Shown one piece after another: positions 18,849-26,903 of a stretch of DNA of 64,000 bases (the stretch's first letter is position 1; every line of letters begins with the position of its first letter). The position numbers and the translations under genes were made by a program. The notes beneath the pieces are model-generated. The model made no database searches. It worked only from the letters and a program-made list of their open reading frames with translations, and had not been told where the DNA came from. Origin of the DNA: CAVVSD01 sp963757125 (lineage in GTDB: Bacteria; Actinomycetota; Thermoleophilia; Solirubrobacterales; Solirubrobacteraceae); contig CAVWQP010000009.1 in assembly GCA_963757125.1 (NCBI GenBank), positions 930,001-994,000 on the forward strand. The letters are read 5' to 3'.

Positions 18849-19682
18849 TCAACCGGGCGTCGTTCCTGGCGGCGGCGTGCCGGCTCCTCCCGGCGCGTCG
18901 CCGTCGGCACCTGTCGTCCGGCGACGGACGACGTCGAGGACCACGTCGCGGACGCCGCTCTGCGGCGTCGCCTCCAGCGTCGCCACGAGGCCCTCGAGCT
19001 CGAGCGCCAGCCCTTCGCGTGCGCCGGCGTCCGCCGCGCCGCGGTACGTCGCCAGCACGGAGCGCACAGCGGACCGCGCGTTTCCGGCGATCGCCCTGGC
19101 GAGGCGCAGCGCGGCCGGCAGGAGCTCGTCGTGGGGGAGGACCTCCGTCACGAGCCCGATGCGCGCGGCCTCCGCGGCCGTCACGGGCTCGCCGCTGAGG
19201 CTCATGCGCAGCGCCCAGCCGCGACCGACGGCGCGGGCCAGCAGCGCGGTGAGGCCGAGTGCCGGGACGAAGCCGAGTGTGGCATGGGTGTCGGCGAACG
19301 TCGCGCGCGCGGAGGCGAGCAGGACGTCGCACTGCAGCGCCAGCTCGAGGCCGCCGCGCTCGGCGGGCCCGTTGACCGCACCGATGACGGGCTTGGCGAC
19401 CGGCGGCCAGGCGCGCCAGTCAGCGAACACCCGCTCGGCGATCGCAGCGCCCTCCCGCGAGTCGGCCATCCGGCCGAGGTCCAGTCCGCCGCAGAAGTGG
19501 TCGCCGGCTCCCGTGAGCACGATGACGTCGACCGCGTCGTCGGCGTCGGCGGCGGCCAGCGCGGCGCGCAGGGCGTCGAGCAGCGCCGCGTCGAGCTCGT
19601 TGCGGTGGCCGGGCCGGTCGAGCGTGAGCACCGCGACGCCGTCAGCCGTCGCGGTGCGCAGCCCGTCGACCGGTGCGCCCAT
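18849..19682 (-). CDS. Enoyl-CoA hydratase/isomerase family protein
   Basis: 277 residues from MGAPVDGLRTATADG. Crotonase landmarks are RPGHRNELDAALLDALRAAL near residue 25, the oxyanion loop HFCGGLDLGRM near 65 and VIGAVNGPAERGGLELALQCDVLLA near 97-120. FADTHATLGFVPALGLTALL has the usual position of the active-site region, without an obvious Glu pair. It ends in a Gly/Pro-rich tail (APGGAGTPPPGTTPG) absent from most relatives. The start lies one base after the stop of the TetR gene, so both are transcribed together and the regulator may control this enzyme. Confidence 0.88.
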   Translation of the reverse strand: MGAPVDGLRTATADGVAVLTLDRPGHRNELDAALLDALRAALAAADADDAVDVIVLTGAGDHFCGGLDLGRMADSREGAAIAERVFADWRAWPPVAKPVIGAVNGPAERGGLELALQCDVLLASARATFADTHATLGFVPALGLTALLARAVGRGWALRMSLSGEPVTAAEAARIGLVTEVLPHDELLPAALRLARAIAGNARSAVRSVLATYRGAADAGAREGLALELEGLVATLEATPQSGVRDVVLDVVRRRTTGADGDAPGGAGTPPPGTTPG

Positions 19683-19683
19683 G

Positions 19684-20301
19684 TCAGCGGGCGGAGGCGA
19701 GCTCGCGCGACCCGACGAGGCGCAGCGCCATGCCGACGTACAGCTCGGCGACGTCGTCGGGCGACATCGGCCCGTCGGTGCGGTACCAGCCGGTGACCGC
19801 CGAGCACATGGCATGCAGCGCCCGGGCCGTCTCACGCGGCGCGTCGCACGCGAAGGCGCCGCTCGCCACGCCGTCCTCGATCGCCGACGCGAACAGCGCG
19901 TGCACGCGGTCGCGCTTGGCGGCCAGCTCGTCGAGGAGCGGCGGCTGCAGGCTGCGCATCTCGGACGTCGCGATCGTGCTCTCCATCGGCGACGCGCAGT
20001 GGCAGCGCACGTGCGTGCGCACCGCCGCCGACAGTCGCGCGGTGGGGTCGTCGCCGGCCGCCTCGACGGTCGCCTGCATCTCGGCGAGCAGGTCGTCGAA
20101 ACCCGCGTTCATGATCCTGCGAAGGAGCTCGAGCTTGCTCCCGTGATGATGGAACAGCGTGGCGATCCCGACGTTCGCCTCCCTGGCGATGTCGCGGATC
20201 GAGGTGCCGTGGTAGCCGCGGTCGTGGAAGAGGCGGATCGCGGCGTCGGAGATGACCTGCGACGTGTCGCCCGACCCGGTGCCTCGTGCGTGCGCGGTCA
20301 T
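19684..20301 (-). CDS. TetR/AcrR family transcriptional regulator
   Basis: 205 residues from MTAHARGTGSGDTSQVI. The helix-turn-helix spans about residues 15-62 (SDAAIRLFHDRGYHGTSIRD, then AREANVGIATLFHHHGSK), and the C-terminal part is the KstR2-like helical ligand-binding fold. KstR2/FadR-like TetR proteins usually bind acyl-CoA thioesters, which would suit the adjoining enoyl-CoA hydratase. AGCCTA (20310-20315), read as TAGGCT on this strand 8 nt before the ATG, suggests a leaderless mRNA starting within the end of the carboxylesterase gene. Confidence 0.93.
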   Translation of the reverse strand: MTAHARGTGSGDTSQVISDAAIRLFHDRGYHGTSIRDIAREANVGIATLFHHHGSKLELLRRIMNAGFDDLLAEMQATVEAAGDDPTARLSAAVRTHVRCHCASPMESTIATSEMRSLQPPLLDELAAKRDRVHALFASAIEDGVASGAFACDAPRETARALHAMCSAVTGWYRTDGPMSPDDVAELYVGMALRLVGSRELASAR

Positions 20302-20309
20302 GGCGCCTG

Positions 20310-20315
20310 AGCCTA
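20310..20315 (-). promoter_or_regulatory. -10-like element TAGGCT, leaderless start at 20301
   Basis: On the minus strand TAGGCT precedes the TetR ATG by 8 nt and overlaps the stop codon of the upstream carboxylesterase gene. Confidence 0.42.
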
Positions 20316-21899
20316 GCCCGCGCCCTCGCCGCGGAGCGTCGCGAACCACCGATCCCACAGCCCCAGCTCACCCGGCCGCGGCATCGCGCCCGGCGCGACG
20401 ACGTCGCCGAGGAGCATCGTCGCGTGCTGCGGTGCCGAGAACGGCGGCCAGGTCGGCAGCCCGGGGCCGTTCGGGTCGCCGGTCTGGCAGAACCGGAGGA
20501 TCTGCGCCGACAGCGTGCCGGACAGCGAGCGGTCTGCGTCCTCCCACGCCCAGTCGCGCACCGCGAGGTTGCGGAACAGGTACGGGAGCTCGGCGCTGTG
20601 GAACGCGCCCGCGTCGTGCTCGACGTAGCGGCCGGGGGGCACCGGCGGGCGGCGGGTCGTGTGGTAGTGGAAGGTCGGCGCGCCCCCGCGGAGGGCGTGC
20701 AGCCGCGCCCAGGTCCAGTTCTGCCAGATGAAGATCCGGTCGGCGTTCGCGCGCTGGCTGGACAGCCTGGTGGCGGCCGCGTCGCCCGGCGGGAACAGAG
20801 CGAGGAACTCGTCGGCGAGCTCGCCGAGCTCGGCACGCGCGTCGTCCGCGTACAGCTCGGGATCGGAGAGGTAGGGCACGCCCGCGCGCTCGTCGGCGGC
20901 GCTGCCGGTGAGCAACGGGACGTCATGGAAGCGCCCGGCGGCGTACGTCTCGAAGGGCGGTCCGGGCACGATGTGCCCGTCGACGATCGGATAGGAGGCA
21001 TCGAACGCGTTGCGCGCGATCGGCATGCCCATGTCGACGCTCCACGCCGGGCCGGGATCGGGCGGCAGGGCGGCGGCCATGAGCTGGGCCGGCGCGACGC
21101 GGCGCAGGTCGTCGGCCGTCGATGCGCCGAGCGCGCGGGCCACGAGCGCACCCGACCGCTCCGCCGCGTCGAGGTCCTGCAGTCCGTCGCCCAGGCCGCC
21201 GGACGCCCCGACGGGGCCGAGCTGCGCGCCGCTCATGCCGATCGCCCGGTGCAGCAGCCCGCGCGTGTGCGCCGAGGTGAGCAGGAGGTTCACCGCCGAG
21301 GAGCCGGCCGACAGCCCGCCGAAGGTGACGTTGTCCGGATCGCCTCCGAACGCAGCGATGTTGCGCTGCACCCACTCGAGCGCGGCGATCTGGTCGGCGA
21401 GGCCGTAGTTGCCGCTCGTCGCGGACGCGGTCTCGGCGCTCAGCGCGGGGTGGGCGAGGAAGCCCAGGCGCCCGAGCCGATGGTTGAGGGTGACGACGAC
21501 GAGCCCGGTGGCGGCGAGCTGCGCCCCGTCGTACAGCGGAACGGAGGCACTGCCGAACTGGAAGGCGCCGAAGTGCAGCCAGACGAGGACGGGCAGACGG
21601 TCCGCCGGGCGCGCGGGCGCCCAGACGTTCAGATAGAGGCAGTCCTCGCTCTGGCGTTCGTGGCCGCCCGTGTACAGCGAGTTCCCGACGAGCTGATACT
21701 GCGGCGCGCTCGGGCCGAAGTCGCTCGCTGCGAGCTCACCCGTCCACGGCTCCGCGCGTTGCGGTGGGCGGAAGCGCAGCGGCCCGACCGGCGCCGCCGC
21801 ATAGGGGATGCCTCGGAACGCAACGACGGCGCCGCCGGCCACCTGCGTCCCGACGACGGTCCCCGCGTCTACTCTGCGTCGGGCAGGTTGCAGCTGCAT
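20313..21899 (-). CDS. Carboxylesterase, type B family
   Basis: 528 residues from MQLQPARRRVDAGTVVG. The type-B pattern is complete: AFRGIPYAAAPVGPLRF near residue 30, SEDCLYLNVWAP near 84, the nucleophile Ser in FGGLSAGSSAVNLLL near 189 and the chain of NYGLADQIAALEWVQRNIAAF before it. FHYHTTRRPPVPPG occupies the region before the catalytic His (AFHSAELPYLF). No signal peptide is seen, so it is cytoplasmic. It hydrolyses a carboxylic ester of unknown structure and may feed the neighbouring CoA-thioester pathway. It is divergent from the first EthD gene. Confidence 0.92.
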   Translation of the reverse strand: MQLQPARRRVDAGTVVGTQVAGGAVVAFRGIPYAAAPVGPLRFRPPQRAEPWTGELAASDFGPSAPQYQLVGNSLYTGGHERQSEDCLYLNVWAPARPADRLPVLVWLHFGAFQFGSASVPLYDGAQLAATGLVVVTLNHRLGRLGFLAHPALSAETASATSGNYGLADQIAALEWVQRNIAAFGGDPDNVTFGGLSAGSSAVNLLLTSAHTRGLLHRAIGMSGAQLGPVGASGGLGDGLQDLDAAERSGALVARALGASTADDLRRVAPAQLMAAALPPDPGPAWSVDMGMPIARNAFDASYPIVDGHIVPGPPFETYAAGRFHDVPLLTGSAADERAGVPYLSDPELYADDARAELGELADEFLALFPPGDAAATRLSSQRANADRIFIWQNWTWARLHALRGGAPTFHYHTTRRPPVPPGRYVEHDAGAFHSAELPYLFRNLAVRDWAWEDADRSLSGTLSAQILRFCQTGDPNGPGLPTWPPFSAPQHATMLLGDVVAPGAMPRPGELGLWDRWFATLRGEGAG

Positions 21900-21924
21900 G
21901 CGATCAGTGGAGGGAGGAGGCGGA

Positions 21925-22602
21925 GTGATCAAGGCGCTGCGTGCGTTCCGGCGCGCGCCCGGGATGGATCGCGACGAGTTCCTGCGGCGCTGGGACGAGC
22001 ACGCCGCCCTCGTGCTCGCCGTGCCGGGCCTCCGCGGCTACGTGCAGAGCCCGAAGGTCGGGCGCGACGAGCAGTCCAGCGCGCCGTTCGACGGGTTCTC
22101 GAGCATGTGGTTCGACGACGAGGACGCCGCGGTGCGCGCCGCCGCATCGCCCGAGGGGCAGGCCGCCCGCGCGGACTCGGCCACCTTCATCGCGGCGGAC
22201 GGCGTCGAGGCGGTGCACACCGTCGAGCACGTCCTCCGCGACGTGGTCATGGGCTCCGAGGCCGTGAAGCTCATCTTCTTCTTCCACCGGCGGGTGGGCC
22301 TGTCGCCCGAGGTGTTCCGCCGGCACTGGTTCGAGGTGCACGGCCCGCTGGTCATGGAGTACATCGGGACCCTGCGCCGGTACGTCCAGAACCACGCCGT
22401 CGAGTCCGCCTACGCGGAGGGCGCCGAGCCCGACTTCGACGGCCTCGTCGAGGCCTATCTCGACGACCTCGCGACGCTCGAGGAGACCGAGGAGAGCCCG
22501 GAGCACGACCTCGTGCGCAGCGACGAGCCGAACTTCATCGACGTCAACCGCGTCTCGCACCTGGTGACGTCCGAGCGCGCCTACCGCACGCCGTCGGGAT
22601 AG
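21925..22602 (+). CDS. EthD domain protein, tandem domains (paralogue 1)
   Basis: 225 residues. The GTG at 21925 (VIKALRAFRRAPGM) follows GGAGGAGG by a good distance. Two ferredoxin-like EthD domains are visible: residues 1-100 (DEFLRRWDEHAALVLAVPGL) and 110-225 (IFFFHRRVGLSPEVFRRHWF, then HGPLVMEY). The tail EHDLVRSDEPNFIDVNRVSH is shared with the paralogue at 27865. EthD proteins are dimeric alpha+beta barrels that accompany oxidative degradation clusters, and some act as cyclases or hydrolases; the role here is unknown. Its end overlaps the convergent MBL gene by 22 bp. Confidence 0.85.
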   Translation: MIKALRAFRRAPGMDRDEFLRRWDEHAALVLAVPGLRGYVQSPKVGRDEQSSAPFDGFSSMWFDDEDAAVRAAASPEGQAARADSATFIAADGVEAVHTVEHVLRDVVMGSEAVKLIFFFHRRVGLSPEVFRRHWFEVHGPLVMEYIGTLRRYVQNHAVESAYAEGAEPDFDGLVEAYLDDLATLEETEESPEHDLVRSDEPNFIDVNRVSHLVTSERAYRTPSG

Positions 22603-23297
22603 CGCTCGTACACGGAGCCGTCGTGCATGGGCAGCACATGGTCGGCGTCGGCCCTGATGCGCTCCAGCGCGGTTGTGACCTCGAAGAGGCTCACGAAGTA
22701 GCCGGGCGGCACGCCCTGTGTCGCGCCCGGGTCGGCGACGTACACGTTGTCGCCGGTGATGACCGCCTGCCCGGAGGGCACGTCGACGTAGACCATCTGG
22801 TGGTGCGGCGTGTGCCCGCCGGTCCGGATCGTCCGGATCCCGGGCGCGATGTCGGCATCGCCGTCGACGATCTCGACGCGATCGCGCAGGGGGCCGGTGA
22901 GCTTGGCGTGATCGGCCGGGTCGTAGAGGAACGGCGGGAAGAGCGGGTCCGCCGCGTATTCCAGCTCGCCGCGCTGGATGACGATCCGCGCCTCGGGCAG
23001 CTGGTCGTCGTAGCCGACGTGGTCCACGTGGACGTGCGTGTGGATGATCAGCCCGACGTCGCCGGGCTCGAGACCGTGCCGGGCGAGGTTCGCGTGCAGG
23101 GTCTGCTCGGGCGTCTGGCTGAAGGGCGGGACGATGTTCGCGATGCCCGTGTCGACCATGACGGGGGTCTCCCCGCCGAGGATCAGATACCCGGTGCAGG
23201 GCGCGGTGACCTGTGTGCCCGGCGTCATCTGCCACACGCGGAAGCTCGTGTCGAGCTCTACCTCCGCAAGTCGCAGCGGGTGGACCTCCAACGCCAT
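22581..23297 (-). CDS. MBL-fold hydrolase, N-acyl homoserine lactonase-like
   Basis: 238 residues from MALEVHPLRLAEVELD with GGAGGAG 8 nt upstream. The metal site is HTHVHVDHVG (HxHxDH) near residue 87, with further ligands in GGHTPHHQMVY and VITGDNVYV and a final His in VLPMHDGS. A short N-terminal strand with TGYLILGGETPVMVDTG is the AHL-lactonase/AttM-like form. Substrates in this group are lactones or thioesters, so CoA-thioester or lactone cleavage in the neighbouring pathway is possible. It is divergent from the lipoyl-domain gene, with a perfect 18-bp palindrome between. Confidence 0.88.
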   Translation of the reverse strand: MALEVHPLRLAEVELDTSFRVWQMTPGTQVTAPCTGYLILGGETPVMVDTGIANIVPPFSQTPEQTLHANLARHGLEPGDVGLIIHTHVHVDHVGYDDQLPEARIVIQRGELEYAADPLFPPFLYDPADHAKLTGPLRDRVEIVDGDADIAPGIRTIRTGGHTPHHQMVYVDVPSGQAVITGDNVYVADPGATQGVPPGYFVSLFEVTTALERIRADADHVLPMHDGSVYERYPDGVR

Positions 23298-23331
23298 CGA
23301 CACTCCTCCCAGCACCGAACGATCGATCGAT

Positions 23332-23349
23332 CGCGATGCTAGCATCGCG
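23332..23349. promoter_or_regulatory. Perfect 18-bp palindrome in divergent promoter region
   Basis: CGCGATGCTAGCATCGCG is its own reverse complement. It lies in the 57-bp gap between the MBL hydrolase and lipoyl-domain genes and covers the TAGCAT -10-like element of the latter. An adjoining 14-bp palindrome of GATC units (23320-23333) precedes it. It is a strong candidate operator for the operon that starts at 23355. Confidence 0.7.
23340..23345 (+). promoter_or_regulatory. -10-like element TAGCAT before lipoyl-domain gene
   Basis: TAGCAT ends 9 nt before the ATG at 23355, inside the 18-bp palindrome. There is no Shine-Dalgarno, so the operon may start with a leaderless or very short-leader mRNA. 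Confidence 0.4.
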
Positions 23350-23354
23350 CCGCC

Positions 23355-23597
23355 ATGCAGCTCGTCCCGGTCATCGTCCCGCAGCTCGGCAACGCGATGG
23401 AGGAGGTCACCGTCACCGAGTGGTACGTCGACGTGGGCGAGCGGGTGGAGGAGGGTGAGCCGATCGTGATGGTGGACAGCGAGAAGGCGCAGAGCGAGCT
23501 CGAGGCGCCCGCGACGGGCACGATCCACGAGATCGTCGTGCCCGACGGGGGCACCGCCGAGGCGGGCGACCGGCTCGCGGTCCTGGCGGTCGGCTGA
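23355..23597 (+). CDS. Free-standing lipoyl (biotinyl/lipoyl attachment) domain protein
   Basis: 80 residues, just one lipoyl domain: VPVIVPQLGNAMEEVTVTEW at the N-terminus, the modified Lys at residue 44 in MVDSEKAQSELEAP, and GDRLAVLAVG at the end. The hairpin sequence resembles E2 lipoyl domains of 2-oxo acid dehydrogenases (TDK-like) rather than biotin domains (AMKM). There is no E1-binding domain, linker or acyltransferase core. It is the first gene of the operon carrying E1 alpha and beta, so it probably shuttles the acyl or aldehyde group. Its stop overlaps the ligase start (TGATG). Confidence 0.88.
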   Translation: MQLVPVIVPQLGNAMEEVTVTEWYVDVGERVEEGEPIVMVDSEKAQSELEAPATGTIHEIVVPDGGTAEAGDRLAVLAVG

Positions 23598-25138
23598 TGG
23601 ACGACCTCGTCGGCCGGCGCCATCTGGGGTCGCTGCTGGAGGAGAACCTGGCCGAGCGCCCGGACGCCGAGTGGCTCGTGTTCGAGGATCGCGATGGCGC
23701 GCGCGAGGCGTTCACGTTCCGCGCGTTCGACGAGGCGGTCGCGCGCTTGGCGACGGGCCTGCGCGGGCTCGACGTCGCGCCCGGCACGAAGGTCGTCGTG
23801 CACCTGCGCAACTGCCCGGAGCTGCTCGTCGCCTACTTCGCGATCATGCGGCTGGGAGGTGTCGTCGTACCGAACATCGTCGCCAACCTCGTCCCTGAGA
23901 CCGAGCACGTCGTCGCCCACAGCGACGCGGAGGTCGTGATCACGAGTGCTGCGTACGCCGAGCTCTTCGAGGCCGTGCTGCCGCGCACGCCCGGTGTGCG
24001 GGCCGTGGTCATGACCGCCCGGGACGGCCGGGCCTCGGGCGTCGCCTACGACGACCTCGCCGCCTGCGCGCCGCTCACCGACGCGCCCTCCGTGGCGTCC
24101 GAGGACGTCGCGGAGATGATCTTCACGTCGGGGACCACCGCGCGCCCGAAGGCCGTGATGCTCACCCACGCCAACCTGCTGTGGGCGGGCGAGCGCTCGG
24201 TCCGCGACTTCCTGCTGCGGCCCGACGACCGGCTGCTCACGGCACTGCCGCTCTTCCACGGCAACGCCCAGGCGCTCGCGCTGCTGCCGGCCCTGACCGT
24301 CGGTTGCCCGCTGGTGGTGCTCGAGGAGTACCGGGCGACCCGGTTCTGGGGCCAGGTCCGCGGGCACCGCGCGACGCTCACCGGCCTCGTCGCGATGCTG
24401 CTGCGCACGCTCATGGCCCAGCCGCCGTCGCCGCACGACCGCGACCACGCGCTGCGCGTGGTCAACTACGCGATCAACGTGCCCGACGCCGAGAAGGATG
24501 CGTTCGAGGAGCGCTTCGGCGTGACGCTGTGCAACGGCTACGGGCTGTCGGAGGCGATGCTCACCGTCGCGCACGTCCCGATCCACCGGCCCAAGCGCTG
24601 GCCGTCGGTCGGGCTGCCGGGCGCCGACCGGCACGTGCGGATCGTCGACGACGAGGGCGCGGAGGTCACGACCGGCGAGGTGGGGGAGATCATCGTCCAC
24701 GGCATACCGGGTCGCACGCTCATGCAGGGCTACTACAAGGACCCCGAGGCGACGGCCGCGGCGATCCGCGACGGCTGGCTGCACACCGGCGACCACGGCT
24801 GGGTCGACGAGCTGGGGTACCTGTACTTCTTCGACCGCAAGAAGGACGTGATCAAGCGGGCGGGGGAGAACGTGTCGGCGATGGAGGTCGAGACGACGCT
24901 GCTCGAGCATCCTGAGATCGCGCTGGCAGCCGTCGTCGCGGTCCCCGACCCGATCCGCGACGAGGCGGTCAAGGCGTTCGTCGTGCGCCGCCCCGGCAGC
25001 GAGCTGCAGCCCGAGGCGATCCGCGCGTTCTGCGCCGAGCGCCTCGCCCATTTCAAGGTGCCGTCGATCGTCGAGCTGCGCGACGAGCTGCCGCTCACGT
25101 CGGTGGGCAAGGTCGAGAAGAAGGCGCTGCGTGCCTGA
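23597..25138 (+). CDS. AMP-dependent acyl-CoA synthetase/ligase
   Basis: 513 residues, MDDLVGRRHLGSLLEENLAE. The adenylate-forming core motifs are all there: P-loop IFTSGTTARPKAVMLTHANL near residue 176, A5 NGYGLSEAM near 313, A7 GWLHTGDHGWVDELGYLYF near 393, A8 DRKKDVIKRAGENVSAMEVE near 413 and the catalytic Lys in SVGKVEKKAL at the C-terminus. It forms an acyl-adenylate and then an acyl-CoA from an unknown carboxylic acid. As second gene of the lipoyl/E1 operon it probably performs the activating step. Confidence 0.93.
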   Translation: MDDLVGRRHLGSLLEENLAERPDAEWLVFEDRDGAREAFTFRAFDEAVARLATGLRGLDVAPGTKVVVHLRNCPELLVAYFAIMRLGGVVVPNIVANLVPETEHVVAHSDAEVVITSAAYAELFEAVLPRTPGVRAVVMTARDGRASGVAYDDLAACAPLTDAPSVASEDVAEMIFTSGTTARPKAVMLTHANLLWAGERSVRDFLLRPDDRLLTALPLFHGNAQALALLPALTVGCPLVVLEEYRATRFWGQVRGHRATLTGLVAMLLRTLMAQPPSPHDRDHALRVVNYAINVPDAEKDAFEERFGVTLCNGYGLSEAMLTVAHVPIHRPKRWPSVGLPGADRHVRIVDDEGAEVTTGEVGEIIVHGIPGRTLMQGYYKDPEATAAAIRDGWLHTGDHGWVDELGYLYFFDRKKDVIKRAGENVSAMEVETTLLEHPEIALAAVVAVPDPIRDEAVKAFVVRRPGSELQPEAIRAFCAERLAHFKVPSIVELRDELPLTSVGKVEKKALRA

Positions 25139-25598
25139 CCTGACCGACGTCCACGCCCGCCTGCTGGAGCTCGTGGGCGCGTCCGGCCGCGAGATCCGCG
25201 CCCGTGCCGACCGCCGGGACTTCGCTCGCTTCGCGGTCGCGTGCGGGGACGAGGACCCGGGGGACGTCGCGCCGCCGATGTTCCTCACCTCGATCATCGA
25301 GTGGGGCGCCGGTCCGGCGCTGTCGGCGCTGCGCGAGGACGGGACCGGCGCCGCGCACGACGACTTCCTCCCGCTCGAGGGCCTGCGCCTCATGGGCGGC
25401 GGGCAGGAACTCGAGCTGGGCGAGGACCTCGTGCACGGGACCGAGTTCACGGCGCGGCCGACGCTCGAGGGGGCGACGCTGCGCGAGGGCAGCTCGGGGC
25501 CGCTGCTGCTCATCCATGTGCGCACCGAGTTCCGCGCCACCGACGGGCGCGTGCTGCTCACGCGCCGCGAGACCCTCCTGGCCCGGGAGGCGGCATGA
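25131..25598 (+). CDS. MaoC-like dehydratase, N-terminal-half (FAS1-like hot-dog) protein
   Basis: 155 residues from a GTG at 25131, overlapping the ligase by 8 bp. The sequence VACGDEDPGDVAPPMFLTSI and GQELELGEDLVHGTEFTARP is the FAS1-type dehydratase N-terminal hot-dog fold, the non-catalytic half of heteromeric HTD-type (HadAB-like) hydratases. The next gene encodes the complementary half. Together they should hydrate or dehydrate an enoyl/hydroxyacyl-CoA. Confidence 0.8.
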   Translation: MPDLTDVHARLLELVGASGREIRARADRRDFARFAVACGDEDPGDVAPPMFLTSIIEWGAGPALSALREDGTGAAHDDFLPLEGLRLMGGGQELELGEDLVHGTEFTARPTLEGATLREGSSGPLLLIHVRTEFRATDGRVLLTRRETLLAREAA

Positions 25599-25981
25599 CC
25601 GTCGTCGGCACGATCGGCCCGCTCGTGCGGACGCCGGACCGGCTGCAGCTCTTCGCGTTCAGCGCGGCGACGTGGAACACGCACCGCATCCACACCGATC
25701 CGGGCTACGCCGCGAGCGAGGGCTATCCCGACGTGCTCGTGCAGTCGCATCTGCACGCGGCGTTCGTCATGCGCGCGCTGCGCGACGCGGTCCTCCCCGC
25801 GGGCGGGCGGGTCATCGGCTTCGCGTGGCAGAACCGCCATCTCGCCGTCGCCGGCGACACGCTGACCTGCGATGGGCGCAAGGTCCACGAGGACGGGTCG
25901 CTGGTGACCTACGAGCTGCAGGAGCGCAACGCCGACGGCGTCGTCTGCGTCACCGCCACCGCAACGGTGAGCTATGCCTGA
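25595..25981 (+). CDS. MaoC-like dehydratase, catalytic-half hot-dog protein
   Basis: 128 residues from ATG at 25595, ATGA overlap with the previous gene. It keeps the hydratase 2 signature FAFSAATWNTHRIHTDPGYA near residues 22-41 (the catalytic Asp is replaced by Trp-Asn-Thr-His, the usual variant in HadB-like partners) and VLVQSHLHAAFVMRALRD. With the preceding half-size protein it forms a two-chain MaoC-type enoyl-CoA hydratase. Its stop overlaps E1 alpha by 8 bp. Confidence 0.82.
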   Translation: MTVVGTIGPLVRTPDRLQLFAFSAATWNTHRIHTDPGYAASEGYPDVLVQSHLHAAFVMRALRDAVLPAGGRVIGFAWQNRHLAVAGDTLTCDGRKVHEDGSLVTYELQERNADGVVCVTATATVSYA

Positions 25982-26903
25982 CACGCCCGAGCGGCTGTAC
26001 CGCACGATGGTCGCCATCCGCGGCTTCGAGACGTCGTCGGAGCGGCTCCTCAAGCGCGGCGAGCTCACCGGCAACGTGCACCTGTCGATCGGGCAGGAGG
26101 CGGTCGCGGCCGGCGTCTGCGATGTCCTGCGCCGTGACGACCACATCACGACCACGCACCGCGGACACGGCCACTGCATCGCCAAGGGCGGCGAGCCCGA
26201 GCGCATGTTCGCCGAGCTGCTGGGGCGATCGAGCGGCTACTGCGGGGGCAAGGCGGGCTCCATGCACATCGCCGATCCGGCGACCGGCAACCTCGGCGCC
26301 ACGGCGATCGTCGGGGGCGGCATCGCGATCGCAGCGGGCGCCGCGCTCTCCGCACAGGTTCGCGGGACCGACGGGGTCGCGGTCGCCTTCTTCGGCGAGG
26401 GCGCGGTCGCCGAGGGCAGCTTCCACGAGGCGCTGAACCTCGCTGCGGTCTGGGACCTCCCGCTCGTGCTCGTCTGCGAGAACAACGGCTACGCCGAGCT
26501 CACGCCCGTCGCCGTGCATCTGCGCGCACAGGTGCACGAGCTCGCGACGCCTCACGGCATCCCCGGGGTGCAGGTGGACGGAAACGACGCGCTCGCGGTC
26601 CGCGCCGCCGCGGACGAGGCGGTCGCGCGGGCGCGCGCCGGAGACGGGCCATCGCTGCTGGAGTGCCTCACCTACCGCTGGAGCGGCCACTACGTCGGCG
26701 ATCCCGAGCGCTACCGCCCGAAGGAGGAGGTCGCGGCCTGGCGCGAGCGCGATCCCCTCCCGCGGCTGGCGGCGGTCCTCGGCGAGGCGCGCGCCGCGGA
26801 GATCGACGCGGAGGTGGGTGCGGAGCTGCGCGCCGCCGCCGAGCGCGCGCTCGCCGCGCCCGTGACCGGCCCCGAGGCGCTGCTGGAGCACGTGTGGTCC
26901 TGA
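25974..26903 (+). CDS. Thiamine diphosphate-dependent dehydrogenase E1 subunit alpha
   Basis: 309 residues. The ThDP/Mg site is VAFFGEGAVAEGSFHEALNL with ENNGYAE 26 residues further, i.e. GEG...NN in place of GDG...NN. RGHGHCIAKGGEPERMFAEL and GYCGGKAGSMHIADP are the usual substrate/phosphorylation loops of acetoin and branched-chain E1 alpha chains. It pairs with the next gene to decarboxylate a 2-oxo acid or cleave an acyloin. No E2 core or E3 gene is visible in the window, only the single lipoyl domain at 23355. The length fits the acetoin dehydrogenase alpha group. Confidence 0.93.
   Translation: MPDTPERLYRTMVAIRGFETSSERLLKRGELTGNVHLSIGQEAVAAGVCDVLRRDDHITTTHRGHGHCIAKGGEPERMFAELLGRSSGYCGGKAGSMHIADPATGNLGATAIVGGGIAIAAGAALSAQVRGTDGVAVAFFGEGAVAEGSFHEALNLAAVWDLPLVLVCENNGYAELTPVAVHLRAQVHELATPHGIPGVQVDGNDALAVRAAADEAVARARAGDGPSLLECLTYRWSGHYVGDPERYRPKEEVAAWRERDPLPRLAAVLGEARAAEIDAEVGAELRAAAERALAAPVTGPEALLEHVWS

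Noticed and set aside
23355..23597. Biotin carboxyl carrier protein
   Set aside because: The modification site reads D-S-E-K-A rather than the biotin M-K-M motif, and E1 genes rather than carboxylase genes follow.
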